Assembly: GCA_016715205.1 (NCBI GenBank)
Contig: JADKBC010000017.1
Coordinates: 1-64,000 of the forward strand
Origin: Holophaga sp.
GTDB lineage: Bacteria; Acidobacteriota; Holophagae; Holophagales; Holophagaceae
DNA length: 64,000 nucleotides
Direction of reading: 5' to 3'
Shown here: positions 44,338 through 53,026 of the stretch, one piece after another
Layout of the letters: each line of letters begins with the position of its first letter
Numbering within the stretch: the stretch's first letter is position 1
Position numbers and translations under genes: made by a program
The notes under the pieces: model-generated
Seen by the model: only the letters and a program-made list of their open reading frames with translations
Told to the model about the DNA's origin: nothing
Database searches by the model: none

Positions 44338-44344
44338 CCTGTCC

Positions 44345-46009
44345 TCACTTTCGGAAATGGGCGCGGATGCCCTTCACCAGTGCCTCGGCGTAGCGCTCTC
44401 GAAAACCATGCGCCTTCAAATTTTCGGCATCCTCTTCATTGGCTAGGTTCGCCACTTCGATGAGCACTTTGGTGCTGGCGGAACAGTGACGAATTACCGC
44501 CGGAACAAAACTTTTGCCGGAACGATGGATCACGTTGCGGATGGGACGATTGGCATGGACAGGGATCTTTTCGCTCTTGAAGGTGCTCAAAAGCGTTTCT
44601 GCGAATACCCGGCTTCGGGCCTCGGCCTGGAGCCGTTCCTTGCCGGTGAAACGAACGCTCCCTCCGCGCTTCATTTCGGCGACCCTGGCTCCGCGGGATG
44701 TGGTCAGCGTAAAGCTGGGTGGCACATTGGCCGCACCGGCCACGTACACCATGGCGCCCCGGGCGCTGGGATGCAGGCTATCCGCGTGCAGGCTGATGAA
44801 AAGGGTCTTTCGCGCATCGCCTGTCTTCACAAAGGAGGCCAGCATATCGTTGGCCAGCACCCACCGGAGGTGCACGCTGACGGCGGAGGGTGAATCCCCG
44901 TCGTTGGCAAAGGGCGGTGTGGTAAGAATTTCCGCAGCTCGGGTGGGCGATGGAATGGCATCCCGCACTTTGAAACCAATGCCCGGATAGCGGATGGTCG
45001 AAGAAACGATGGCCTCCGTATCCTGCTCCAGAATCCGCCGCACGCGCATGGCGATGTCGTACACGAAATCCGATTCCCACACGCCATTGGCGGCGGCCCC
45101 AATATCGACGCCACCATGGCCCGCGTCCAACACGATCCGCAGCCCCTTGAGCCGTGGCCCGGCATCCACTCGGGGCGTGCGGCGGACCTCTTCCCGAACT
45201 TCCCGCTCTTCCTGAAGCGCCTGGGTGCCTTCGGGTTGAAAGGGATCCGCCAAGTGCTCTACGGGAATGCGAATCAACGTGCCGGGATGAATGCTGCGCA
45301 CATCCTCGATGCCGCTGCGGCCCGCGATCACCTTGGCCAATTGATTCACTTCCTTGGGATCCACCCGATCCGTGTAGCGCATCACCACACTGGAATAGAG
45401 CGCTTCGCCCTTGCGTAGGCGATAGGCAGCGAAAGCGCCCGAGGCGTCCTTGTCGAAGGTCAACAGCTTTCGATAGGCCGCCACCCGTTCTTCATCGTTG
45501 AGCTCTTCTTCGGGATGGCTGCGATCGAGAATGCCCTTGACGGTGCCACCTAGATCCACCGATAGCAGGCCTTTGGGAATGCGCCAGACATCGCCTTCCA
45601 CAAGTTTTTCGGGGTTCTTGGGATTCGCGATTTCTAACTGATCGTAGTTCTGCCCATGCCCTGTGAACAGCGCGGCCAGGAGCCATACGGATTCCAGCTC
45701 GGCCCACCGCACCCGGTGGCGCACTTCGTCTTCACGCCATTCGTCCTCAGGCCAGAAGACCTGCAAGGCCCAGCGTTTCCCTTCCTTGGACAGTTCTTCG
45801 AACCCCAGCCAGCCAGCGCTGGCCGACCCTGTACCACGAAAAGCTTTGGGAAGCTGATCCGCCTCCACCTGGATGCCCTTTCGGAATCCAAGACGAAGCT
45901 GCACCATGCCGCCACCAGGGGCTTTGACTCGCCGCTCGACCGGCGATGGATCCGCCGCCGCCAGCAGCCCGGGAATGAGGAAAAGGGAAAGCCCCCTCAT
46001 TCCTCCCAT
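44345..46009 (-). CDS. N-acetylmuramoyl-L-alanine amidase with LysM-like domain
   Basis: 554 residues, exported (signal MRGLSLFLIPGLLAAA). The middle part holds LysM-like sequence (GEALYSSVVMRYTDRV...IRIPVEHL) that would bind peptidoglycan. The C-terminal amidase_3 domain starts at IVLDAGHGGVDIGA (zinc His). It continues with the Glu in WESDFVYDIA and His in LFISLHAD, and ends with the catalytic Glu in VLIEVANLANEED. It cleaves the bond between MurNAc and the stem peptide, for cell separation or recycling. The start at 46009 follows GAGG and overlaps the stop of the upstream RdgC-like gene, so it belongs to the PP2C/RdgC-like operon. Confidence 0.9.
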   Translation of the reverse strand: MGGMRGLSLFLIPGLLAAADPSPVERRVKAPGGGMVQLRLGFRKGIQVEADQLPKAFRGTGSASAGWLGFEELSKEGKRWALQVFWPEDEWREDEVRHRVRWAELESVWLLAALFTGHGQNYDQLEIANPKNPEKLVEGDVWRIPKGLLSVDLGGTVKGILDRSHPEEELNDEERVAAYRKLLTFDKDASGAFAAYRLRKGEALYSSVVMRYTDRVDPKEVNQLAKVIAGRSGIEDVRSIHPGTLIRIPVEHLADPFQPEGTQALQEEREVREEVRRTPRVDAGPRLKGLRIVLDAGHGGVDIGAAANGVWESDFVYDIAMRVRRILEQDTEAIVSSTIRYPGIGFKVRDAIPSPTRAAEILTTPPFANDGDSPSAVSVHLRWVLANDMLASFVKTGDARKTLFISLHADSLHPSARGAMVYVAGAANVPPSFTLTTSRGARVAEMKRGGSVRFTGKERLQAEARSRVFAETLLSTFKSEKIPVHANRPIRNVIHRSGKSFVPAVIRHCSASTKVLIEVANLANEEDAENLKAHGFRERYAEALVKGIRAHFRK

Positions 46010-46542
46010 GGCACCTCACCCGCAGGCACTCCGCGAAGGCTGTTCTGCACCCAATCGCACAGCACGGCTTCCATCGCCTTGGGATCCTGGGTGCGCCCTT
46101 CCAGGAAGGCCGCAAACCGGCGCTCCAGATGGGCCAGGCCTTCCTCCAACAGGAAAAGCCGATCCGCCACCCGGCCAGATGGATCCTTGGACTGGGTGGG
46201 CGGCAACTTCATGGCGCTGGTATCGAGGGTGGAAGCATTCAGAACGAAGGTCCATTCCATGTCCCCGGACAGCAGGCGTACTTTGGCTTTGGTGGGTCTC
46301 ATGCCACGGGACAGCGCCTCGAAAGCTTCACGGCTTTCGGCCGGATTGCCCTTGCGCAAGGAAAGCTCTTTCACGTCGCCCCGTTCGCTCACCAATTGCA
46401 CGGAATCATCCAGGAAACAGGCGCTGAGATCGCCCTCCAAGCCGCTGGTGCCCCCTTCCGTGAGCCCTCGCATCCACAGCCACAACAGAAATTCTTCGCC
46501 CAGAAAACGGCCTTGTTCCAACAACTCCATGGGTTTCATCAT
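45997..46542 (-). CDS. RdgC-like partner, C-terminal half (split gene)
   Basis: 181 residues. The N-terminus QGRFLGEEFLLWLWMRG resembles the segment that opens the C-terminal part of RdgC-family proteins. MRPTKAKVRLL and WTFVLNASTLDTSAMKLP look like a core sheet of the same family. It overlaps the preceding gene (RdgC-like N-terminal half) by 4 bp at 46539-46542 and the amidase by 13 bp. RdgC binds double-stranded DNA as a ring and restrains RecA; whether a two-chain form does the same is unknown. Recognition of this half rests on weak similarity and position. Confidence 0.55.
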   Translation of the reverse strand: MMKPMELLEQGRFLGEEFLLWLWMRGLTEGGTSGLEGDLSACFLDDSVQLVSERGDVKELSLRKGNPAESREAFEALSRGMRPTKAKVRLLSGDMEWTFVLNASTLDTSAMKLPPTQSKDPSGRVADRLFLLEEGLAHLERRFAAFLEGRTQDPKAMEAVLCDWVQNSLRGVPAGEVPWEE

Positions 46543-47153
46543 GCGATCTCTTCGGTTTCAAGGTTCAGGGGATCCAGCGCCATCAGGGATTCCACGGGAA
46601 TGTGCGGGGTCAGTCGACCCGCCAGGAGCAGCGGCGCCAGGGGCTGCAATTCGCAGCCGAAGGACTTCATGAACAGGCCGGTCAACGCGCCCTGGGACTT
46701 GCTGGAGGAGGCCGTGGTCCAGAGCATGCCACCCTTCAAATCCCAGGCCACCTCGACGATTCGTGGCGTAGGCAGCACCTTGCTCAGAAGCTCGACCTTG
46801 ATCTCATCCTGAAGGCTGGTGCGGGCTTCCTTCCCCACGAAGGCGAGATCCTTCTCCTTCATGAGCTGCTGAATGCGCAGATCCACATAGGCCTTGAGCA
46901 GCGAAGGCGGAACCCGTCGTGTGTCGATGCGAAGACCAAACACGGCAAAGCGCTCCTGCACCACCCAGTCCTCCTCGGGCGGACAGATCAGCGGATTGCG
47001 CCAGTCGCACCAACCCATACGTTCCTCTTCCACCCCATCTTCGAAGGGGCGGAAGCGATCCTGGGCCAGGCCGTCCATCAGGTCCTGCTCGGCAGGTACG
47101 GGGCCAAGCACCAGAAATCTCCGAAGAGAAAGGGTTCCTTGCAGCAGGCTCAT
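46539..47153 (-). CDS. RdgC-like protein, N-terminal half (split gene)
   Basis: 204 residues. The pattern is that of the RdgC N-terminal half: LSLRRFLVLG, MGWCDWRNPL, FGLRIDTRRVPPSLLKAYVDLRI, GKEARTSLQDEIKVELL, VEVAWDLKGGMLW and LFMKSFGCELQPLAPLL. E. coli RdgC carries these and the C-terminal part in one 303-residue chain. The protein is encoded just after a PP2C phosphatase gene (4-bp overlap at 47150-47153) and just before the second RdgC-like half. It probably binds DNA in recombination or replication restart. Family assignment is by motif order, not by a search. Confidence 0.65.
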   Translation of the reverse strand: MSLLQGTLSLRRFLVLGPVPAEQDLMDGLAQDRFRPFEDGVEEERMGWCDWRNPLICPPEEDWVVQERFAVFGLRIDTRRVPPSLLKAYVDLRIQQLMKEKDLAFVGKEARTSLQDEIKVELLSKVLPTPRIVEVAWDLKGGMLWTTASSSKSQGALTGLFMKSFGCELQPLAPLLLAGRLTPHIPVESLMALDPLNLETEEIA

Positions 47154-48076
47154 GGTTGACTCGAAAAAATGCGCCCAATACGGGCGAAAACGCCTCGGCC
47201 ATTGGAATCGATGGCCTTTAGGTTCGGAACAATTACCTGGATCGTTTCCTCCGCAAGCGGCAGGGGAAAGGCGGGATCGTCCAGGTGCAGAAGTAAAGCC
47301 GTGATGTTGTCGCGCCCGCCATGCTCCAGAGCCGCCTCTAGCATGAGTTCCAGGCTTCGACGCGCGGAATAGCCCTGTTCCAGAATGCCAAGGATTTGAT
47401 CATCGCTAATCTCGCCATGCAGGCCGTCACTGCAGATCAGGAGTCGATCCCCGCGCCGAAGCGCCACACGTCCGAGGGCCGCCTTGACGGGTTGGGGGCA
47501 CCCCAGAGCCTGGGTGATCATGCTGCGCTGGGGGTGGGTTTTGGCTTCTTCGGGCGTAATGAATCCCGATGTGATCATCTCGTTGACGAGGGTCTGATCC
47601 ACCGTCAACTGGCTTAATGTGGGCCTGCGGTAGAGGTAGGCGCGGCTATCGCCCACCTGGCAGAGGTACAAATGCCCGTTCCAAACCACCGTGGCGGTGA
47701 GGGTGGAACCCATGCCTCGAATTCGTCGATCTGTATCGGAGTAGCGAAGGACCGCGGCACTGGCTTCCTCAGCGGCCCCCATGAGCGCCCGAAAAAGCCC
47801 CTCCTCAGTGGCTTCCGAAGCCGGAAAGCGCCCCCAATGGCCAAACAGGTTGACGGCAATGGAGGCCAACCCTTCGCGGCTGGCCACTTCCCCAGCGGCG
47901 GCCCCACCCATGCCGTCAGCCACGGCGGCCAACAGACCCACCTTGCAAACCTTGGGCGTTCGGCTCAATGCGTTGACCCCAGGCTCCTCGCCATCCATGG
48001 CGCTGACCAGATAAGCGTCCTCATTGTTTTTGCGGACCTTACCCTGATGGGTGATCGCAGCGTAGTCAATCAACAT
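47150..48076 (-). CDS. PP2C-family protein serine/threonine phosphatase
   Basis: 308 residues from the ATG at 48076; a longer frame to 48208 has a poorly conserved extension. Metal-binding and catalytic motifs of PP2C are complete: NNEDAY, VADGMGGAAAG, GSTLTAT, QVGDSRAYL, LICSDGLHG and GGRDNIT. It removes phosphate from Ser/Thr using Mn2+ or Mg2+. A C-terminal tail of about 60 residues (IQVIVPNLKAIDSNG) is extra. It opens an operon with the RdgC-like pair and the amidase. No kinase gene is in the window. The 119-bp gap to the divergent flavoprotein gene must hold its promoter. Confidence 0.9.
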   Translation of the reverse strand: MLIDYAAITHQGKVRKNNEDAYLVSAMDGEEPGVNALSRTPKVCKVGLLAAVADGMGGAAAGEVASREGLASIAVNLFGHWGRFPASEATEEGLFRALMGAAEEASAAVLRYSDTDRRIRGMGSTLTATVVWNGHLYLCQVGDSRAYLYRRPTLSQLTVDQTLVNEMITSGFITPEEAKTHPQRSMITQALGCPQPVKAALGRVALRRGDRLLICSDGLHGEISDDQILGILEQGYSARRSLELMLEAALEHGGRDNITALLLHLDDPAFPLPLAEETIQVIVPNLKAIDSNGRGVFARIGRIFSSQP

Positions 48077-48195
48077 GAAGCGCGTGTCTCGGCATGGGTG
48101 TCGGAGGGAGAAGGGAATCAGGTCAGGTACGGCAAAGGCACCGATTCCCTGGCTTGCCATGGCAGGTGCCTTCATCATATCCCGTGGAGGCGCCC

Positions 48196-49206
48196 ATGAC
48201 TGATGCAACCCGCGAACTGGATCTCCTGGTGATCGGAGCGGGTCCCGCAGGCATCGCCACCGCCGTGGAAGCCCGCCAGGCGGGGATCGAGAAAATTCTT
48301 TTGGTGGAAAAGGGACCTACGCACAGTTTCTCTATTGAAAAGCTCTATACACCCGGCAAACGGGTCGACAAGGTCTACCAGGGGCAGGACGTGGCATGCG
48401 AGGGCAGCGTCTGCATCGTGGATGGCACTCGGGAAAGCGTGCTGGAGACCCTGGACCGATTCGTCCACGAGTTCAATCTGCCCATTGCCTTTGAAACCGA
48501 GGTTACGGGCATCCGCCAGCAGGAAGACGGCTTCTTCCTTGTGGAAGATAACCATGGGCAGCGTTACCTCGCTCGCACGGTGGTGATCGCCATCGGTGTG
48601 TATGGACGTCCCAATAAGCCGGATTTCCCGGTGCCCACCACTCTGAAGGGCCACGTCCATTTCGATTTGACTCAGGAAATCCCACCCGGGGAAAGCGTGC
48701 TCGTAGTGGGGGGCGGCAACACGGCATTGGAATACGTCGCCTTTCTCTATGCGAATCATCCAACCACGCTCGCCTACCGAGGTGCGCATTTTGGCAGGGC
48801 CAATGACATCAACCGACGCATCCTGGAGGAACTCCAGGACCGGCAGCATGTCACCGTCTGGACAGAATCGGACCTTGGCGGAGTGCGCGATACAGGCGCA
48901 TCGCCTCGAGTCGAAGTCACCTTCAAGGATGGCCGTATCGCCAGCTTCGACCACGTGCTCTTTGCCATTGGAGGCTCGACACCTCAGGGCTTTCTCCAAC
49001 AAGCGGGGGTCGAACTGGACGGTAAATCGCCCCTAGTCGATCATCGATTTCATACCAACGTTCCCGGGCTATTTCTGGCTGGGGATCTGGTTGCAGGCGG
49101 CAAGGGCTCCATCGTGAAGGCCTTCAACACAGGCCATACGGTGGTCTGGGAAGGCCTCTGCGCGGATCACCTGGAATGCCGGATACCCGGCCTGCAGGAG
49201 CCTTGA
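48196..49206 (+). CDS. FAD/NAD(P)-binding reductase (YpdA/thioredoxin-reductase-like)
   Basis: 336 residues, start after GGAGG. Two Rossmann motifs are clear: LLVIGAGPAGIATA for FAD (residues 9-22) and VLVVGGGNTALEY for NAD(P)H (about 172-184). A C-terminal FAD motif GLFLAGDLVAGGKGSI follows. It lacks the CxxC redox pair of thioredoxin reductase, and the pattern near GRPNKPDFPVP fits YpdA-type reductases, which act on low-molecular-weight thiols. The partner here is unknown. Its stop overlaps the start of the next gene (TGATG), so the two are coupled. Confidence 0.82.
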   Translation: MTDATRELDLLVIGAGPAGIATAVEARQAGIEKILLVEKGPTHSFSIEKLYTPGKRVDKVYQGQDVACEGSVCIVDGTRESVLETLDRFVHEFNLPIAFETEVTGIRQQEDGFFLVEDNHGQRYLARTVVIAIGVYGRPNKPDFPVPTTLKGHVHFDLTQEIPPGESVLVVGGGNTALEYVAFLYANHPTTLAYRGAHFGRANDINRRILEELQDRQHVTVWTESDLGGVRDTGASPRVEVTFKDGRIASFDHVLFAIGGSTPQGFLQQAGVELDGKSPLVDHRFHTNVPGLFLAGDLVAGGKGSIVKAFNTGHTVVWEGLCADHLECRIPGLQEP

Positions 49207-50072
49207 TGGGACCTCTGGTCATCCTGGGCCCTGGCACCCTTGGCCTTTCCCTGGCCCGTCACGCGGCGGAGTGTGGGCTTGAGGTACGCCTCGTTGGGAG
49301 AGATTTCACCCATGCCAGGACTGGTGCGCAAAAGGTGATTGCGATCTGGCGACGGGCCCTGGATGATGGGCGCCTGAATACGGCCACCTTCCAGGTTTTC
49401 AACGAACGACTCTGTCCCTCCGAGAGCTTGATGAAGGCCCTCGCGGGCGCCGGTGCGATGGTAGAGTGCCTTCCCGAGGACATGGCACTCAAGGCTGCGG
49501 TTTGGAGTTTTCTTGGCACATCCTGGCCAACGGAAGTGATGCCTTTGACCGCCAGTTCCTGTCTTCCTGCCAGCCTGATCCAGGAGACCGCAGGTTGTGA
49601 CCTGTGGATGCAGAACTTCCACCTCTTCGTCCCCGTCCATCGCCACCCAGTGGTGGAAGTGGCCTCGCCGCCGAATACACCTGAAATATTCCGATTCCAG
49701 GCCCAGGAACTGGCGAAGCGCCTGGAATTGCAACTGGTCACCGTTCAAGAAGACCTGGGCCTAGCCGCTTCTCGAATGGGCCTGATCCAGGGTCTTGAGG
49801 CCATGAGGCTACTGGAAGCCGGACAGGCTACCACCGAGGCGTTAGATGCCTTGATGACCCTGGGCTACGGGCACCCGTGTGGACCGCTGGAGCTATCAGA
49901 TCGCATTGGACTGGATCTTCGCTTCTCCATCGCCGAATATCTCCATCGCTCCACCGGAGATTGCAGGTTTGAAGCCCCAAACCTTTTGAAGGAAATGGTG
50001 GCCAAGGGTGAGCTGGGCCGCAAGAGTGGAAGAGGGTTCTACACCTGGAATCCGGATGGAACCAAATCATGA
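49206..50072 (+). CDS. 3-hydroxyacyl-CoA dehydrogenase
   Basis: 288 residues, start at 49206 in an AGGAG context, overlapping the previous stop. The N-terminal NAD domain has VILGPGTLGLSLA. The catalytic His lies in QNFHLFVPVHRHPVVEV, and the C-terminal dimer domain has GYGHPCGPLELSDRIGLD and GRKSGRGFYTW, as in PaaH/Hbd-type enzymes. It oxidises 3-hydroxyacyl-CoA to 3-oxoacyl-CoA in fatty acid or aromatic degradation. It lies in a small coupled unit with a flavoprotein and a membrane peptide, not with other beta-oxidation genes. Confidence 0.88.
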   Translation: MGPLVILGPGTLGLSLARHAAECGLEVRLVGRDFTHARTGAQKVIAIWRRALDDGRLNTATFQVFNERLCPSESLMKALAGAGAMVECLPEDMALKAAVWSFLGTSWPTEVMPLTASSCLPASLIQETAGCDLWMQNFHLFVPVHRHPVVEVASPPNTPEIFRFQAQELAKRLELQLVTVQEDLGLAASRMGLIQGLEAMRLLEAGQATTEALDALMTLGYGHPCGPLELSDRIGLDLRFSIAEYLHRSTGDCRFEAPNLLKEMVAKGELGRKSGRGFYTWNPDGTKS

Positions 50073-50221
50073 GGAATGCGCATCTTTTTCTCCTTTTCAT
50101 TGCCCTATTTATCGGGCTCTGGGTTGCCTATAAAATCGGGAAAGTCATCCTTCGCCTCCTGGTTGGCCTGCTCGTATTAGGCCTCATCGCATTCCTCGTC
50201 TACCGCCTGTTTTTGCATTGA
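50069..50221 (+). CDS. 50-residue membrane peptide
   Basis: A short gene that begins ATGA on the stop of the dehydrogenase gene. It encodes a basic start (MRNAH) and two very hydrophobic stretches (LFLLFIALFIGLWVAY and LLVGLLVLGLIAFLVY) separated by KIGKVILR. It looks like a small hairpin membrane protein or one long bent helix. The codons are of the host type. No family is recognised; context allows an envelope or metabolic accessory role. Confidence 0.6.
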   Translation: MRNAHLFLLFIALFIGLWVAYKIGKVILRLLVGLLVLGLIAFLVYRLFLH

Positions 50222-50247
50222 ATTTCCCACCTTTCCAAGGAGCCAGC

Positions 50248-50463
50248 ATGGCAGCCATCGCGTGTCCCAACTGCGGCACAGATCTCACCGCACCCCAATC
50301 GGTGCGCATCGCCGAATATCAATTTGGTCACCTGGAAAAGGTTGCCCAGGACCCCATGGAAGGTCCTGGATTTGTCTATCACTTTGAAGTTCCTGACTCC
50401 TACACAATCCTCTGCAACTCTTGCAAACGACTGGTGCGCACCCTTCCCCTTGCCAAGAAATAA
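50248..50463 (+). CDS. Small zinc-ribbon protein
   Basis: 71 residues, start after AGGAG. Two Cys pairs, CPNCG near the N-terminus and CNSCK near the C-terminus, should bind one Zn ion. Between them are YQFGHLEKVAQDPMEGPGF and aromatic strands. It is too short for a catalytic domain and may bind nucleic acid or protein. It follows the membrane peptide by 26 bp and is closed by a strong palindromic terminator. Confidence 0.75.
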   Translation: MAAIACPNCGTDLTAPQSVRIAEYQFGHLEKVAQDPMEGPGFVYHFEVPDSYTILCNSCKRLVRTLPLAKK

Positions 50464-50470
50464 CCTCATT

Positions 50471-50516
50471 CCTGAATAGAGAAAGGGCCCTCAAGAGGGC
50501 CCTTTCTCTATTCAGG
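50471..50516. terminator. Bidirectional terminator, 22-bp perfect palindrome
   Basis: Two perfectly complementary 22-nt arms (50471-50492 and 50495-50516) with only two bases between them. The central run is AAAGGGCCCTC and its complement. It separates genes that stop at 50463 (+) and 50524 (-), so it probably ends transcription from both sides. Confidence 0.85.
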
Positions 50517-50523
50517 TAGAAAT

Positions 50524-52545
50524 CTAGGACTTGAGAATCCTGGGAGTAATGAAGATCAACAACTCTGCGGTGTTCTCCTTCTCGCTCTTGGTTTTGAAGA
50601 GCCAGCCCAAAACTGGAATCCGGGAGATAAATGGAACACCGGTCATGCCGTTAGTGGTGTTGGTGGTGTAGACGCCACCCAGCACCGCCGTGCCGCCATC
50701 CTTCACCAGCACCTGGGTATCAATTTCCTTGCGCAGGATGGTGGGGCTGCCCTGCACGGTGCGGCTGAAATCCGCCTCTGATTTCTCCACCTTGATGTCC
50801 ATGATGATGGTGCCATCGTTGGTGATCTGAGGGGTCACATCCAATTCAAGGTTGGCTTCCACGAAGGCCACAGTAATGGCACCGCCCGCTGCCCCACCCT
50901 GCTGGGTTGGGTAGGGGATTTTTTCCCCGGACAGGATCTTGGCCTTCTTGTTGTTCTGAGTGACCACCTTGGGCGTGGACACGATTTTGACTTTGCCTTC
51001 TTTTTCAAGGGCTTGAAGAATAACGTTCACGCTCATACGGTTGCTGAGGAAGGAAACCCAGAACTCACCGGCGGCACCGGCGATATCTGTGACCCCAGGC
51101 TTGCCGCCTGACCATGCTGCACCAATAGACTGGCCGGAAGTCGGGCGATTGAATCCACCGGCACTATTCCAGGAAGGTGCTGTGCCATAGGTACCCCATA
51201 CAGCATCTGCACCGGCGACCTGTAATTTGGCATCGCCGCTACCGGAGGTAGGCCACTTCACACCCCAATCCTGCTCAAAGCCCTTGGAAGCTTCGACCAC
51301 GCGGGCCTCAATCTGCACCTGCTGGATTTGAACATCCAACTGGGCAATGAGATCGTCGATGAGAACAATGTTGCGAGGCAAGTCCGAAATGATGAGTGTA
51401 TTCGTGCGTTCATCGGTAATGATGCTGCCACGCTTGGTAATGATCCGATCGAGGATAGGTTTGACTTCAGACACCTTCGCAAAGGAAAGCGGGCGGCTAA
51501 TGTTCTGGGTTTCGCCTGAAAGGGCTTTGGCATCTTCGAGACGCTTGCGGTCTTCTTCTTCCTTCTGGAGCTTTTCGACCTTGGCAACACGGATGACACC
51601 GTTGTTCACTTCCTTGCCCAACCCGGCGTGTTTCAGGATCATATCCAGCACTTGATCCCAGGGCGTCTCGACAAACTTGAAGGTGTAGATACCCTGAACA
51701 TCCTGATCACAGATGAGGTTCAGCTTGGCCACCTCGGCGATCAGTCGCAGGAAATCCTGCAGATCTGTGCCCTTGGCATCGATGGTCATCCGCGTCCCGG
51801 AATAGCGGGTTTGAGTGTCCCCCAAGGACCGCCCACTCCGGACATCTTCCTTGGCCGAACCGGCTTGTGGCTGCGGAGCTTTTTCCTGATTCACACCTGG
51901 CGTAGCTGGCAAAAGAGTGGAAGCTGCAAGCCCGGGCAATGAGCGGAACGGCATGCCAACAGATGGCATCGGTGTCAGTTGCTTGGGTGCGATGGCGGCC
52001 GGAAGCAAAGGTGTTTCGGTCTTTGCCACAACCACTTCCGTTTCCATAGGAGTCGGAGGAATGGCTGGCGCCAGACGGGAAGGAATGAGCCGGGCTTGAA
52101 CGGCACCCTCACCCGCCTCGAGCGAAACTTTGACACCACCTTCGAAGGTGGAAACAGAGACCTGAGTTCCCTTGGGGACTTCGAATACTACGCGGGTAAT
52201 CGGAAGTGGATCCGAGGCAAACTGCGCAATGCGGCTCTTCTGAATAACGCCTTTGCAGAAGGCGGCGATATCCTTCTTGGTCACGGCATCGCCACGCACC
52301 ACACCAGGCAGGTCCATGACGACCCGATTAGGATTGTTCATCACCTGGAGTCGCGGTTTACCGACGAAACCAGGAATGGCGAAATTCAAAACGTTGGCAT
52401 CGCCGTTTTCGAGAGCTGCGCTCTTGAGCGTGCTCGCGCGGATCGAAGCATCCTGTTCAGCGGTTGTTGCCATGAGCGAACCAGACGGGATCGCCGCCAG
52501 GACAACGCCCCCTGCCACCAGCAAGGAACTCAGGCGAGCATTCAT
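50524..52545 (-). CDS. pilQ: Type IV pilus secretin PilQ
   Basis: 673 residues with a signal-like N-terminus. One AMIN domain (about 50-130, LNFAIPGFVGKPRLQVM) is present, where many PilQ have two. After a Pro-rich linker (about 155-240) comes an STN-type domain (MTIDAKGTDLQDFLRLIAEVAKLNLI). A secretin N-domain follows (SRPLSFAKVSEVKPILDRII), then the C-terminal secretin ring domain with STPKVVTQNNKKAKILSGEKIPYP and ELLIFITPRI. It forms the outer-membrane pore for the pilus. It overlaps pilP by 4 bp and closes the operon. Confidence 0.95.
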   Translation of the reverse strand: MNARLSSLLVAGGVVLAAIPSGSLMATTAEQDASIRASTLKSAALENGDANVLNFAIPGFVGKPRLQVMNNPNRVVMDLPGVVRGDAVTKKDIAAFCKGVIQKSRIAQFASDPLPITRVVFEVPKGTQVSVSTFEGGVKVSLEAGEGAVQARLIPSRLAPAIPPTPMETEVVVAKTETPLLPAAIAPKQLTPMPSVGMPFRSLPGLAASTLLPATPGVNQEKAPQPQAGSAKEDVRSGRSLGDTQTRYSGTRMTIDAKGTDLQDFLRLIAEVAKLNLICDQDVQGIYTFKFVETPWDQVLDMILKHAGLGKEVNNGVIRVAKVEKLQKEEEDRKRLEDAKALSGETQNISRPLSFAKVSEVKPILDRIITKRGSIITDERTNTLIISDLPRNIVLIDDLIAQLDVQIQQVQIEARVVEASKGFEQDWGVKWPTSGSGDAKLQVAGADAVWGTYGTAPSWNSAGGFNRPTSGQSIGAAWSGGKPGVTDIAGAAGEFWVSFLSNRMSVNVILQALEKEGKVKIVSTPKVVTQNNKKAKILSGEKIPYPTQQGGAAGGAITVAFVEANLELDVTPQITNDGTIIMDIKVEKSEADFSRTVQGSPTILRKEIDTQVLVKDGGTAVLGGVYTTNTTNGMTGVPFISRIPVLGWLFKTKSEKENTAELLIFITPRILKS

Positions 52546-53021
52546 CGTTTTCCCTCCTCGCGCTTGAACGTCTTAACGACAGTTCTATAAACGGTCTTAT
52601 TGCTTGAACTAACATCCCATTGATGGAAGGTGACGGATTTCTCATCGATTCCGACAATCTCTCCATCTCTAAATCGATAGCCAACCGGCAAGCGCTTGGT
52701 GTTTCCACGGGAGTCCGAGACTACCGCATAAGCAATTCCCCCAGCCTTCAACCAACCTTTAACCCCAATATCATCCACAAGATCACCCTTTGTGGCCTGT
52801 TCCACATCCGTGGGAGCACTAAACGGATCCCGAATCAAGGAAGGGCGATAGGGGACGAGAACCACCCGGGTGACTTCTTCTTGGGTGGGAGAACCATCCG
52901 CGGGAGCCGTAGGGGCAGCAACCGGAGATGCTGGAGGGGTTTTTTGAGGATTTTTTGCCGCCTGCGCACTGAGGCAAAGTCCAAGTAAAAAAATCGGAAT
53001 GGTAGCGATTCGGTAGGCCAT
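52542..53021 (-). CDS. pilP: Pilus assembly protein PilP
   Basis: 159 residues: a signal peptide (MAYRIATIPIFLLGLCLSAQA), a Pro/Ala-rich linker and a small beta domain beginning SLIRDPFSAP, which is the usual PilP signature, then GWLKAGGIAYAVVSDSRGNTKRLPVGYRF. PilP links the inner-membrane PilN/PilO pair to the secretin. Gap to pilO is 5 bp. The Cys in the signal is not in a normal lipobox, so lipidation is doubtful. Confidence 0.85.
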   Translation of the reverse strand: MAYRIATIPIFLLGLCLSAQAAKNPQKTPPASPVAAPTAPADGSPTQEEVTRVVLVPYRPSLIRDPFSAPTDVEQATKGDLVDDIGVKGWLKAGGIAYAVVSDSRGNTKRLPVGYRFRDGEIVGIDEKSVTFHQWDVSSSNKTVYRTVVKTFKREEGKR

Positions 53022-53026
53022 GAGGG

